Under the pieces are notes generated by a model. It had not been told where the DNA came from. It made no database searches and saw nothing but the letters and a program-made list of their open reading frames with translations. Positions 31,774-42,100 of a DNA stretch of 64,000 bases are shown piece after piece; the first letter of the stretch is position 1; every line of letters starts with the position of its first letter. The stretch lies in contig NZ_QJSX01000011.1 in assembly GCF_003217515.1 (NCBI RefSeq), forward strand, positions 124,001 to 188,000. Reading direction: 5' to 3'. Made by a program: the position numbers and the translations under genes. Origin of the DNA: Deinococcus yavapaiensis KR-236. GTDB lineage: Bacteria; Deinococcota; Deinococci; Deinococcales; Deinococcaceae.

Positions 31774-34700
31774 GTGATCCCCGAACCTGGACAACTCGTC
31801 GAAGTGCGCCGACGGCGCTGGGTCGTCGGCGACGTTCGCGCCTCCTCACTTGAAGCGAGCGGCGCGTCGCACGTCGTGCGCGTCACGTCCGTCGACGAGG
31901 AAGGACCGCGCGACGAGCTCGACCTCGTGTGGGAACTCGAACCCGGCGCGCGCGTCTTGGAACGCGCGGGCTTGCCGAGGCCGCGGAGCTTCGACGACGC
32001 AACCGACCTCGACGCCTTCTTGGACGCCGTGCGGTGGGGCGCGGCGACGAACGCCGACCGCTCGCTGCTTCAAGCGCCGTTCCGGTCGGGCGCGACCATC
32101 GAAGACTACCAACTCGACCCGGTCGCGCGCGCCGTGGACATGGCGCGCGTGAACCTCTTGATCGCGGACGACGTGGGGTTAGGCAAGACGGTCGAGGCCG
32201 GGCTGGTCGTGCAAGAGCTGCTGCTGCGGCACCGCGCGCGCACGGTGTTCGTCGTCGTGCCGGCGTCGCTGCAAGTGAAGTGGCAAGTCGAGATGCGCGA
32301 GAAGTTCGGGCTGGAGTTCCGCATCGTCGACACCGAGTACTTGCGCGACTTCCGTCGGCGCCGCGGCATTCACGCCAACCCTTGGACGTCGTTTCCGCGC
32401 CTCATCACATCCATGGACTGGGCGAAGAGCGGCGAAGGCTTGCGCTTGCTCGAAGACGCTTTGCCGCCGCACGCGACGTACCCGCGGCGCTTCGACGTCT
32501 TGATCGTCGACGAGGCGCACAACGTCGCGCCGTCGGCGAGCGAACACTACGCCGTCGACAGTCAACGCACGCGCTTGATTCGCAAGCTCGCGCCGCACTT
32601 CGAGCACAAGCTGTTCCTCAGCGCCACGCCGCACAACGGCTACCAGCAGTCGTTCACGTCGCTGCTCGAACTGCTCGACGATCGACGCTTCTCGCGTTCC
32701 GTGCCGCCCGACCCGCGGCAGTTGCAGCAAGTGATGGTGCGGCGCCTCAAGAGCGACCTCGTGGACGCCGAAGGCCGCGCGCTCTACCCGAAGCGCGAGT
32801 TGCGCGGACTCGAAGTCGCGTACGACGACGAGGAACGCGACGTGCAGCGCCTGCTCGCCGCGTACGCCAAGGCGCGCTTGGACGCGTCGAGCGGCACGCG
32901 GCACGAGTACGCCACGACCTTCGTGCTGAAGCTGCTCAAGAAGCGTCTGTTCTCGTCGCCGCGCGCGTTCGCCAAGACGCTCGCCGAGCACCGCGCGAGC
33001 CTCGCGGGCGCGCGCGAACGCGTCACAGCGAACGACCTGGACGAGCGCATCTTGCGACGCGCGCTCGCGCGCGCCGAGGAAGACCACGCCGACGACGAGG
33101 AAGCCGAACGCGCGCTGGACGAAGCGACGCGCGCCGCGAGCGGCGCGTCGACGCCGCTCGCGGTCGAGCAGCGCGCGCTGCTCGACCGCTTGACGGCGTG
33201 GGCGGAACGCGCGAAGAACCGCCCGGACGCGAAAGCGCGCGCGCTGCTCGCGTGGCTGGAACGCGAAGTCCGCCCGGGCGGCGCTTGGAACGATCGCCGC
33301 GTGATCCTCTTCACCGAGTACCGCGACACCATGGCGTGGCTGGAAGAGATCCTCGTCGCGAACGGATACGGCGGCGACCGCCTCGCGAAGTTGCACGGCG
33401 GCCTGCCGCACCCCGAACGCGAAGAGGTCAAGGCGGCGTTCCAAGCGAGTCCGGCGGTGTCGCCCGTGCGAATCTTGCTCGCCACGGATGCCGCGTCGGA
33501 AGGCATCGACCTTCAAAATCACTGTTCGACGTTGCTGCACGTCGAGATTCCGTGGAATCCGAACGTCATGGAGCAACGCAACGGCCGGGTCGATCGGCAC
33601 GGGCAGAAGGCGTCCGTCGTGTCGATTTGGCATCCCGTCGGGAAGCGCGGCGGCAGCGACGACCGCGACGTCGACGACTCGGAGTTCCTGCTGCGCGCCG
33701 CGAGGAAGGTGGACGCGATTCGCCAGGACCTCGGCAGCGTCGGTCCGGTGCTCGCGCGCCGCATTGAGGAGGCGATGCTGGGCGGCGCGAAGACGCTCGA
33801 CACGACGGACGCGGCGCGCAAAGCGGAAGCGGCGCGCGGCTCGCTCGCCGTGGAGCGCCGCTTGCGCGAACGCGTGGCGGACTTGCACGCGAAGCTCGTC
33901 GAGTCGCGCGACGACTTCGGCCTCGCGCCCGAGCGGGTCGCGCGTGCCGTGGCGCTCGCGCTGCGCCTCGACGGTCAGCTGCCGCTCGTGCCGACGACCT
34001 TGCCGGGCGCGCCCGACGGCGCGGTGTTCGACGTGCCGATCGCGACGGGTTCGTGGGGTCGTGCGAGCGCCGGGTTGGAGCACCCGTTCACGAAGAAGCG
34101 CCGTCCGATCACCTTCGACCACGCGGTCGCGAAGGGGCGCGACGACGTCGTCCTCGCGCACTTGGAGCACGACCTCGTGCAGCTCGCTTTGCGCCTCCTG
34201 CGCGCCGAGGTGTGGTCGTCGGAAGGGAGCGCGCGCTTGCAGCGCGCCGCGGTGCGCGCGGTGCCCGACGCGTTGCTCGCGACGCCCGTCGTCGGCGTGT
34301 GGTCGCGCCTCGTCGTCACGGGCGGCGACCACCGCCGGTTGCACGAGGAGTTGACCTTCGCGGGCGGCGAGCTCGGGCACGACCGTTTCGTGCGCGTGCC
34401 GCAAGTGACGCGCTTGCGCGACTTGGAGCGCGCTTCCACGCCGACCTTACCGAGCGAGGCCTTGTTCGGCGCGCTCGTCGATCGCTTCGCGCGCCACGAG
34501 GAGCAGATTCGCGCGGCCGTCGAAGCGCGTTCGCGCGACCGCATGGCGACCCTCGTCAACACCTTGGAGCGCCGTGCGAAAGCCGAAGCGGACGACGTCG
34601 TACGCGTGCTCGCCGACTTGGAGGGCGCGTTGCGGCGCGAGATCGAGCACGAGGAGCCGCTGCAACCGATGCTGTTCACCCCGCCGGAAGCCGAGCAACT

Positions 34701-34866
34701 GCGACGCGACCGCGCCGCGTTGCGCGAGCGCTTGCGGCGCATTCCCGAGGAGCGCGACCGCGAACTCGAAGCGACGCGCCTTCGCCACGCCGACCCCACG
34801 CCGCGCACTTTCCCCGTCGCGGTGATCTTCCTCGTTCCCGAATCCACCTCGCGAGGTCGCGCCTGA
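31774..34866 (+). CDS. drmD: DISARM SNF2-like helicase DrmD
   Basis: A 1030-residue SNF2/RapA-type ATPase. Walker A DDVGLGKTVEAGL has Lys138, DEAH starts at Asp246 (LIVDEAHNVAPSAS), motif III is LFLSATPHNGYQQSF, and the C-lobe has ILLATDAASEGIDLQNHCSTLLHVEIPWNP and NGRVDRHGQ. In class 1 DISARM this gene heads the operon and replaces DrmE of class 2. The usual operon role is to cooperate in blocking incoming unmethylated phage or plasmid DNA. GTG 31774 was chosen because AGGAG lies eight bases upstream; a GTG three codons earlier overlaps that site. TGATG overlap couples it to drmMI. Confidence 0.92.
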   Translation: MIPEPGQLVEVRRRRWVVGDVRASSLEASGASHVVRVTSVDEEGPRDELDLVWELEPGARVLERAGLPRPRSFDDATDLDAFLDAVRWGAATNADRSLLQAPFRSGATIEDYQLDPVARAVDMARVNLLIADDVGLGKTVEAGLVVQELLLRHRARTVFVVVPASLQVKWQVEMREKFGLEFRIVDTEYLRDFRRRRGIHANPWTSFPRLITSMDWAKSGEGLRLLEDALPPHATYPRRFDVLIVDEAHNVAPSASEHYAVDSQRTRLIRKLAPHFEHKLFLSATPHNGYQQSFTSLLELLDDRRFSRSVPPDPRQLQQVMVRRLKSDLVDAEGRALYPKRELRGLEVAYDDEERDVQRLLAAYAKARLDASSGTRHEYATTFVLKLLKKRLFSSPRAFAKTLAEHRASLAGARERVTANDLDERILRRALARAEEDHADDEEAERALDEATRAASGASTPLAVEQRALLDRLTAWAERAKNRPDAKARALLAWLEREVRPGGAWNDRRVILFTEYRDTMAWLEEILVANGYGGDRLAKLHGGLPHPEREEVKAAFQASPAVSPVRILLATDAASEGIDLQNHCSTLLHVEIPWNPNVMEQRNGRVDRHGQKASVVSIWHPVGKRGGSDDRDVDDSEFLLRAARKVDAIRQDLGSVGPVLARRIEEAMLGGAKTLDTTDAARKAEAARGSLAVERRLRERVADLHAKLVESRDDFGLAPERVARAVALALRLDGQLPLVPTTLPGAPDGAVFDVPIATGSWGRASAGLEHPFTKKRRPITFDHAVAKGRDDVVLAHLEHDLVQLALRLLRAEVWSSEGSARLQRAAVRAVPDALLATPVVGVWSRLVVTGGDHRRLHEELTFAGGELGHDRFVRVPQVTRLRDLERASTPTLPSEALFGALVDRFARHEEQIRAAVEARSRDRMATLVNTLERRAKAEADDVVRVLADLEGALRREIEHEEPLQPMLFTPPEAEQLRRDRAALRERLRRIPEERDRELEATRLRHADPTPRTFPVAVIFLVPESTSRGRA

Positions 34867-37800
34867 TGCCTACCTTTCACGACACCGACTCCACCCTGGA
34901 TTGGCTTTCGCTCGTCGACGTCGCCGGCGCTTGGTTCGCCCCGGACGTCTTGCGCGACGAATTCCCGCAAGGCCTCGACACGCCCGACCCGGCCGCGCGC
35001 CGCCGCGCGCACGCGGCGTGGCAGGAGTGGCGCGCCGCCGTCGACGACGAGGACGCCCTCTTGCCGGGCTTGCACCGCGAGTGGGTGAAGCTCGTCCTCG
35101 ACGAAGTGCTCGGCTGGCGCGCCGGCGTCCTCGGCGACGTCGAGGACGACGCGTTCGCGCATGTCGTGCCGGAGTCGGGCGAGACGCTACGGCCGACCTT
35201 CGTCGTGGGCCGCGCGGGCGGCGCGCCGAAGATGCTGGTCGTCGTGCACGACGCGAACGTGGCGCTCGACAAGCCGCTCGCGAACGCGCGCGGCGCGGCG
35301 TCGCCGTTGGAGCGCGCCGCGACGTTGTGCCGCGCGCTCGGCGTGCGCGCGGCGCTCGTCACGAACGGCGAGCGTTGGACGCTGCTCGACGCGCCGCTCG
35401 GGGCCGTGTCCGGGCACGTGTCGTGGTTCGCGCGCTTTTGGTGGCACGAACCCGTCACGTTGCGCGCCTTCGCGTCGTTGCTGAACGCGCGCCGCTTGTT
35501 CGGCCGCGAGGAAGGCACGCCGTGGGCGCTGCTCGACCGCTCGGCGGAATTCCGCGAGGACGTCACGTCCACGCTCGGCGAGCAAGTCGAGCGCGCCGTC
35601 GAAGTGCTCGTGCGCTCCCTGGACCGCGCGAACCGCGACAAGAACGGCGCCTTGCTGCGCGACGTGTCTCCGGCCGAGCTGTACGAAGCGGGCTTGACGG
35701 TCATGATGCGGCTCGTCGTGCTGCTGTGCGCCGAGGAACGCGGGCTGCTGCTGCACGGCGAGCCGACGTGGGACGAAGGCTACGCCGTGTCGACGCTGCG
35801 CGGACAACTCGACGAAGCGGCCGATCGCGACGGCCCCGCCGTGCTCGAACGACGGCACGACGCGTGGAGTCGCTTGCTCGCCACGTTCCGCGCCGTGTAT
35901 GGCGGCGTCGAGCACGAGTCCGTGCGCTTGCCTGCCCTCGGCGGTTCGCTGTTCGACCCGGACCGCTTTCCCTTCCTCGAAGGCCGCGCGAAAGGCACGA
36001 CGTGGAGAGGCGCGCCCACCGAGCCGCTGCCGATCGACAACCGCACGGTGCTGCTGCTGCTGTCCGCGCTGCAGAAGCTGGAGCGCGGCGACGGCGCGCA
36101 ACTCCTGTCGTACCGCGCGCTGGACGTCGAGCAGATCGGACACGTCTACGAAGGCCTGCTCGAACGCACGGTCGCGCGCACGACCGAACCCACCCTGGGA
36201 TTGGAAGGCTCGAAGAAGGCGCGCAACCCGAACGTCACGCTCGCCCGCCTCGAATCCGCCGCGTTGGACGGCGAAGGCAAGCTCGTCGACTTCCTCGTCG
36301 AGGTGACGGGTCGATCGAAGTCCGCCCTCGCGAAGGCCGTGAAGAAGGACGTCGACGACCACGACCGCGCGCGCTTGCTGCGTGCGTGCGAAGGCGACGT
36401 CGCCCTGATGGAGCGCGCGCTGCCGGTCGCGCACCTGCTGCGCGTCGACGCGTGGAAGGAACCGGTCGTGTACCCGGCGGGCGCGTTCGTGGTGACACGC
36501 GGCGACGACCGCGGCGCGACCGGCGCGCACTACACGCCGAAGGCCCTCACCGAGAAGGTCGTCGCGACGACCCTCACGCCGCTCGCGTACCACGGCCCCG
36601 CCGAGGGCGAGCCGCCCGACGCATGGCGTCTCAAGACGCCCGGCGAACTCCTGGACCTCAAGATCTGCGATCCCGCGATGGGTTCGGGCGCCTTCCTCGT
36701 GCAAACGTGCCGCTGGCTCGCCGAACGGCTCGTCGAAAGCTGGGCGAATGCCGAAGCCGCCGGTTCGGTCGTCGACGCCTTCGGCGAGGTGCGCGACGCC
36801 ACGAGCGGCGCGGAACCCCTCGCGAACGACGCGGAGGAGCGCTTGCTGCTCGCGCGCCGCCTCGTCGCCGAGCGGTGCGTGTACGGCGTCGACGTCAACC
36901 CGTTCGCCGTCGAACTCGCCAAACTGTCGCTATGGCTCGTCACGCTCGCCAAGGGACGCCCGTTCGGCTTCCTCGACCACAACCTTCGCCACGGCGACAG
37001 CTTGCTCGGCTTGCACCATTTGGAGCAGCTCACCGAGTTCGCCATGACGCCGACGGGCAAAGCGCGCCTCTTCGCGGGGAACGTCGAGGCCGCCGTGAAC
37101 CGCGCGGTCGAAGCGCGCCGTCGCCTGCGCGCCACGCCGATTCGCGACATTCGGGACGTCGACGCGATGGCTTCGCTAGACGCCGAAGCGCGCGCCGTGC
37201 TAGAACGCCCGCACCATGCCGCCGACGCCTTGATCGGGGAGGCTTTAAAGCACGCGGGCACGAAGAACGCCTTGAACCCGGCGTTGAACCTCGTTTCCGG
37301 CGACGTCGGGCGGATGCTCGAAGGCGATGCCCAAGCCGCGAAGACCGTGACGGACCGGGCCGCCGCCTCGCTCGCGACTGACTTGCCCAGCAAGGGTCGG
37401 CCGCGCCGCCCATTTCATTGGCCACTCGAATTTCCCGAAGTATTTGTGCGTGAATATGGTGGTTTCGACGCCTTTGTCGGCAATCCTCCATTTGCTTTTG
37501 GCAAAGACGTCTCAACTACAATGGGGAGCAGCTACAATCATTTTTTGGCAAATCGAAACAGTCACGCAACAAGAAATATTGACTTGTGTGTACATTTTTT
37601 ACTTCTCAGCTCTACTCTTGTCAGACGACAAGGGACCATAGGACTGATAGCGACCTCCTCGATAACCGAGGGCGAGTCTAGAATATCTGGATTGAAACAT
37701 ATTATTGAAGGCGGATCAACTATCTATTCTGCAAGCCCTCGAAGGAAATGGCCAGGCAAAGCCAATGTATTTTTCTGCTTGGTTCATATCATTTCTGGAG

Positions 37801-39128
37801 CCTGGAGGGGCACTAAAAATATTGACAATTTACAGGTTCAAGAAATCAATTCTTTTCTTGAACAAGAGAATGATTGGGAGTGCAAAAGTCTATTAGAAAA
37901 TGAGGGAAAGGCATTTAACGGGGTAATTCCAAACGGGGATGGCTTTTTCTTAAGTATCGAGGAAGCAGAGCGATTGCTGAAAAATCCGATCAATTCTCGC
38001 TACATCAGACCGTTTCTGATCGGCAAAGACCTAAATAGTAGCCCAAGTCAAAAACCGCAACGCTATATCATAGATGTCAACGATCTAAACGAAGGCCAAC
38101 TACTTAAACTCGATGAAATTCATAATATTCTTGAGATGCGCGTTAAGCCTCATCGATTTGAGATAAGAAGCAGTAAGCCATCTTTATGGAAGCAATGGTG
38201 GATTTATGAAAAGAATGCAAAAGCATTGGCAAAAGTGCTTCCAAAATATGCAGAGGTTTTGGCAATATCAAGGGTTAGCAGTTCTTGCTCTTTCGCTTTT
38301 GTCCCCTCTAACTACGTCTTCGACAGCGCAGTAGTTGTAATCCCAACTGAATCAAGAGCGCTATTTGCAGTCTTGCAAAGCAATCTTCATTTGGTGCATG
38401 CCTGGAGATATGGAGGCCGACTAAAATCCGATCTACGGTACAGCCCAACGATGTGCTTCACAACATTCCCAATTCCACACTCGATTACTTATGACGATGA
38501 TCTCGCAAAATCCGGCCGACGCCTTGAAAACTTGAGAAGGGATTGCATGGAATCCAGAGGTATTGGACTTACCGCACTACTGCGGCTTGTAAATAGCAAT
38601 GATTGCAACGATCATGATGTGAAAGAATTAAGAAATGAAATAGTGAGTAATGATAAAATAGTAGCAAAAGCATACGGAATCTACTTTGACTTAAATCATG
38701 GTTTCCACGATGTATCGTACTTACCCGAGAATGATCGGAGACGTTTCACGATTTCGGAAGTTGCACGGTTAGAGGTTTTAGCTCGCCTAGCGAACCTGAA
38801 TTTCGAGTACTACGAGGCAGAGCAAGCGAAGGCGACCCTGCCCGTGAAGGGCCACGCCAAGAAGTCCGGTAAGGCGGACGCGGCGACTGTCGACGACAAG
38901 CAACCCGACTTGTTCGGTACCACCACTGCAACCTCGCCTTCGGACCGCGCGACCGCGATCGCGGCGTTCCTACGCGAGCGAGGGGGATGGCACGGCAAGG
39001 ACGCGATCGTGACGAACTTGAAGCTGCCGGACTCGGCGTGGAGCACAGCAATCGCGCAGCTGCTCGACGCGGGCCTCGTCGAGCGCGAAGGCGAGAAGCG
39101 CGGCGCGAAGTACCGAGCGAAGTCGTGA
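34866..39128 (+). CDS. drmMI: DISARM adenine-specific DNA methyltransferase DrmMI (mosaic gene)
   Basis: A 1420-residue Eco57I/PglX-like N6-adenine methyltransferase that would mark self DNA. SAM-binding motif I is ICDPAMGSGAFLVQTCRWLA (Asp602) and catalytic motif IV is NPPF at Asn873. The target-recognition region follows, and the C-terminus (AIAAFLRERGGWHGKDAIVTNL) looks like a winged helix. Base composition changes abruptly inside the frame. Line 36841-36900 has 44 G+C of 60, 37561-37620 has 22, 38641-38700 has 18, and 39001-39060 has 38. The AT-rich part, about 37,410-38,810 (residues about 848-1316), uses codons such as aaa, tta, ata and aga that are rare in its flanks. The frame stays open, so this is a domain replacement, not an insertion sequence. 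Confidence 0.92.
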   Translation: MPTFHDTDSTLDWLSLVDVAGAWFAPDVLRDEFPQGLDTPDPAARRRAHAAWQEWRAAVDDEDALLPGLHREWVKLVLDEVLGWRAGVLGDVEDDAFAHVVPESGETLRPTFVVGRAGGAPKMLVVVHDANVALDKPLANARGAASPLERAATLCRALGVRAALVTNGERWTLLDAPLGAVSGHVSWFARFWWHEPVTLRAFASLLNARRLFGREEGTPWALLDRSAEFREDVTSTLGEQVERAVEVLVRSLDRANRDKNGALLRDVSPAELYEAGLTVMMRLVVLLCAEERGLLLHGEPTWDEGYAVSTLRGQLDEAADRDGPAVLERRHDAWSRLLATFRAVYGGVEHESVRLPALGGSLFDPDRFPFLEGRAKGTTWRGAPTEPLPIDNRTVLLLLSALQKLERGDGAQLLSYRALDVEQIGHVYEGLLERTVARTTEPTLGLEGSKKARNPNVTLARLESAALDGEGKLVDFLVEVTGRSKSALAKAVKKDVDDHDRARLLRACEGDVALMERALPVAHLLRVDAWKEPVVYPAGAFVVTRGDDRGATGAHYTPKALTEKVVATTLTPLAYHGPAEGEPPDAWRLKTPGELLDLKICDPAMGSGAFLVQTCRWLAERLVESWANAEAAGSVVDAFGEVRDATSGAEPLANDAEERLLLARRLVAERCVYGVDVNPFAVELAKLSLWLVTLAKGRPFGFLDHNLRHGDSLLGLHHLEQLTEFAMTPTGKARLFAGNVEAAVNRAVEARRRLRATPIRDIRDVDAMASLDAEARAVLERPHHAADALIGEALKHAGTKNALNPALNLVSGDVGRMLEGDAQAAKTVTDRAAASLATDLPSKGRPRRPFHWPLEFPEVFVREYGGFDAFVGNPPFAFGKDVSTTMGSSYNHFLANRNSHATRNIDLCVHFLLLSSTLVRRQGTIGLIATSSITEGESRISGLKHIIEGGSTIYSASPRRKWPGKANVFFCLVHIISGAWRGTKNIDNLQVQEINSFLEQENDWECKSLLENEGKAFNGVIPNGDGFFLSIEEAERLLKNPINSRYIRPFLIGKDLNSSPSQKPQRYIIDVNDLNEGQLLKLDEIHNILEMRVKPHRFEIRSSKPSLWKQWWIYEKNAKALAKVLPKYAEVLAISRVSSSCSFAFVPSNYVFDSAVVVIPTESRALFAVLQSNLHLVHAWRYGGRLKSDLRYSPTMCFTTFPIPHSITYDDDLAKSGRRLENLRRDCMESRGIGLTALLRLVNSNDCNDHDVKELRNEIVSNDKIVAKAYGIYFDLNHGFHDVSYLPENDRRRFTISEVARLEVLARLANLNFEYYEAEQAKATLPVKGHAKKSGKADAATVDDKQPDLFGTTTATSPSDRATAIAAFLRERGGWHGKDAIVTNLKLPDSAWSTAIAQLLDAGLVEREGEKRGAKYRAKS

Positions 39129-39154
39129 AGGACGATCGGAAGGAGAAGTCGAAC

Positions 39155-42100
39155 ATGACGAACGAAGCAAGGCGACGGGGCGGCGCGCTCGAACGTCCCC
39201 CTCGAATTCCGAGCGCGTGGCTCGCGAGCCTTGACGCCTTCACGCGGCTCGACGAGCACACGTTGGCATTGCCGGGCGACCGCGAGCGGTGGCGCGATGT
39301 GGGCGAAGGCGACGCGGTCCTCGTGGCCGAGGAGCACGGCGAGGAGTGGCGCGTGGTCCACGTGGGCCGCGTGTACCGCGTGCGGTCCACGAGCGCAGAG
39401 ACGACCTTGTACTTCGACGTGTCGCGCCGCGTGGACGGCGAGCCGTCGCTGGCGTCGCTCGGTTTCGACGGGCACGATCCGCGCGTCCTCGTGGCACGCG
39501 TGGACCAGGCGGCGTTCGCGAAGGCGGTGCGCGACGCCACGGGCGCGGCGTGGGAAACGCTGCCGACGAGCGACGATCAGGCGTACGTGCGCGAGCTGCT
39601 GCGACTCGCGCTCGTCGACGACTTGCTCGGCCCGGCCGACGGGCCGCACGAGGAGATCGTCGAGATGAGCGTGCGCGACCGGTACCTCGTCGGGAAGCTC
39701 GCGCCCGTCGACGTGATCGCGAATCCCGTCGCGACGCTCGACGCCGACGAGGACGCTGGCGCGCCGATCGACTTGCGGCCGCTCGAAGGCGTCGCGGCGG
39801 ACCCCGGGCAGGCGTTGGAGGGCGCGTCGGGCCGCCCGAATCCCGAGGAGGAAGCGTCGGAGCTCGACGCGTCGCGCAACGCGTCCATCGTGCCGTCGTC
39901 GTTCGGCTTGACCTTCTGCGTGGACGCGGACGCGACGCACGTGGAAGTCGAAGCGACGTGGGGACGGTACGAACGCCGCGAAAGCGAACGGCAAACCGAC
40001 CCTCGAACGCAACGCCCGATGCGGGCGTGGAAGCGGATTCCATCGGGCGGGAAGTTCGCCTTGAGCTTGGACGGCGCGATGATCGAGCCGATCGCGCCGG
40101 ACCCGGCGTGCCCGGGCGTCGTCGTGCGCGGTCGCGTGCGCCTCTCGCCGAACGGTCGCGACCGCCTCGTGACGCTGTTCCTCGTGAACACGCAACGCGA
40201 GCCCGACGCGAACGTGGACGCCGCGTGGCTCTTCCAACCCGAACTCGTCGTGCGCGACCTCGGCCGCGACGGATCGTTCCGGCGCCGCCCGCCCTTGGAG
40301 GAGGACGGCACGGACGCGGAGCGCGCGGCGCTCGCGATGCTGTACCGCGAACACGTGGAGTTCGCCGTGGGGCACGGCGTGGCCGTCGCGGCGCGCGTGT
40401 CGCTGTTCGATTTCGAGCGCGCGACGGAAGTGCGGACGCGGGTGATGCCGAGCTACGAAGTGCCGATCACGGAGACGCCGCCGCTCGACGGCGTGCCGAG
40501 CGACTTCCTGGACATGCGCCGCCTCGCGGCGATGGACCGCGAGACGCTCGTCGCGGGCTTCGACGCCTTCGTCGCGTCGTACACGGCTTGGATCGCGGCG
40601 CAGCGCGCGAGGATCGCCACCGACGTCGCGGGCTGGGAGGACACGGCGAACGCCGCGCTGGAGCGGTGCGAGCACGTGCGCGACCGCCTGAGGGAAGGCG
40701 TGGACGTGCTGCGGCACGACGACGCCGCCCTTGAGGCCTTTCGCTTCGCGAACCTCGCGATGGCCGATCAGCGCGTTCGTTCCATCTTCGCGTTGCGTCG
40801 CCGCCGCGGCGAGACGTTGACGGTGGGGGACGTGGACGTGCCGCGCAACCACTCGTGGCGTGCGTTCCAGTTGGCGTTCGTGCTGCTCGGCGTGCCGTCG
40901 CTCGCGAACCCGGCGCACAAGGACCGCACGAGCGACGTGGACGCCGAGGCGGATTTGCTGTGGTTCCCGACGGGCGGCGGGAAGACCGAGGCGTACCTTG
41001 GCGTGGCGGCGTTCGCGATGGCGATGCGCCGCCTTCGCCCCGACCTCGGCGAACTCGACGGTTCGCGTGGCTTGTCGGTGATCATGCGGTACACGCTGCG
41101 GTTGCTGACGATGCAGCAATTTCAACGAGCGAGCGCGTTGATCTGCGCGATGGAGCGCTTGCGCGCGGCCGAGCCGACCGTGTGGGGTCGCTCGCCGTTC
41201 CGCATCGGTCTGTGGGTCGGGCAGAAGAGCACCCCGAACACCGTGAAGGAAGCGCACGAGGCGATTCAGGCCGAGAGAAACGGCAAGCGGCCGCGCGCCG
41301 CGAGCCCCGCGCAACTCACGACGTGTCCGTGGTGCGGCGCGGAGATCGACCCGAAACGCGACGTCGTGGTGGACGCCGAGCAGGGCGCGACGAGCTTGTA
41401 CTGTTCGGACGTGGTCGACGCGTGCCCCTTCGCCGACACGAACGGGCCCGGGCTGCCGGTCGTGGTGGTCGACGAGGAGCTGTACCACCGCCCGCCGTCC
41501 ATGCTGATCGCGACGGTCGACAAATTCGCGATGATGGCATGGAAAGGGCAGGTGCGCACGCTGTTCGGACGCGTGGAAGCCGAGTGCCCGCGGCACGGGT
41601 TGTTGTGGCCGGACTCGGAGTGCAACGGCGCCCACCCCGTCAAAGGGAAGCTACCGGCGACGACGGTGCGCAAAGTCCGGCAGATTCGCCCGCCGGACTT
41701 GATCATCCAAGACGAGTTCCACCTCATCTCGGGCCCACTCGGGACCATGGTGGGGCTGTACGAGACGGCGGTGGACGCGTTGTGCTCGTGGCGCCTGGGC
41801 GACGCCACCGTGCGCCCGAAGGTACTCGCGTCGACCGCGACGGTGCGCAAAGCCGAAGAGCAAGTCAACGGGGTGTTCCTGAGGCGCGCGACCGTCTTCC
41901 CGCCGCACGGCGTGGACGTCGGCGACAACTTCTTCTCGCGTCGAACGCCGACGAGCGAGAAGCCCGGGCGCTCGTACCTCGGCGTGTGCGCGCCCGGCTC
42001 GTCGAAACCCGCGATGCTCATCCGCGTGTACGTCGCGCTCCTCACGGGCGCGCAAGCCCTCTTCGAACGCTTCGGCGCGGCGGCCGACCCGTACATGACT

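Noticed and set aside
37410..38810. Insertion sequence or separate AT-rich gene inside drmMI
   Set aside because: The reading frame continues unbroken through both borders, the segment contains the methylase motif IV NPPF, and there are no inverted ends or target duplications.
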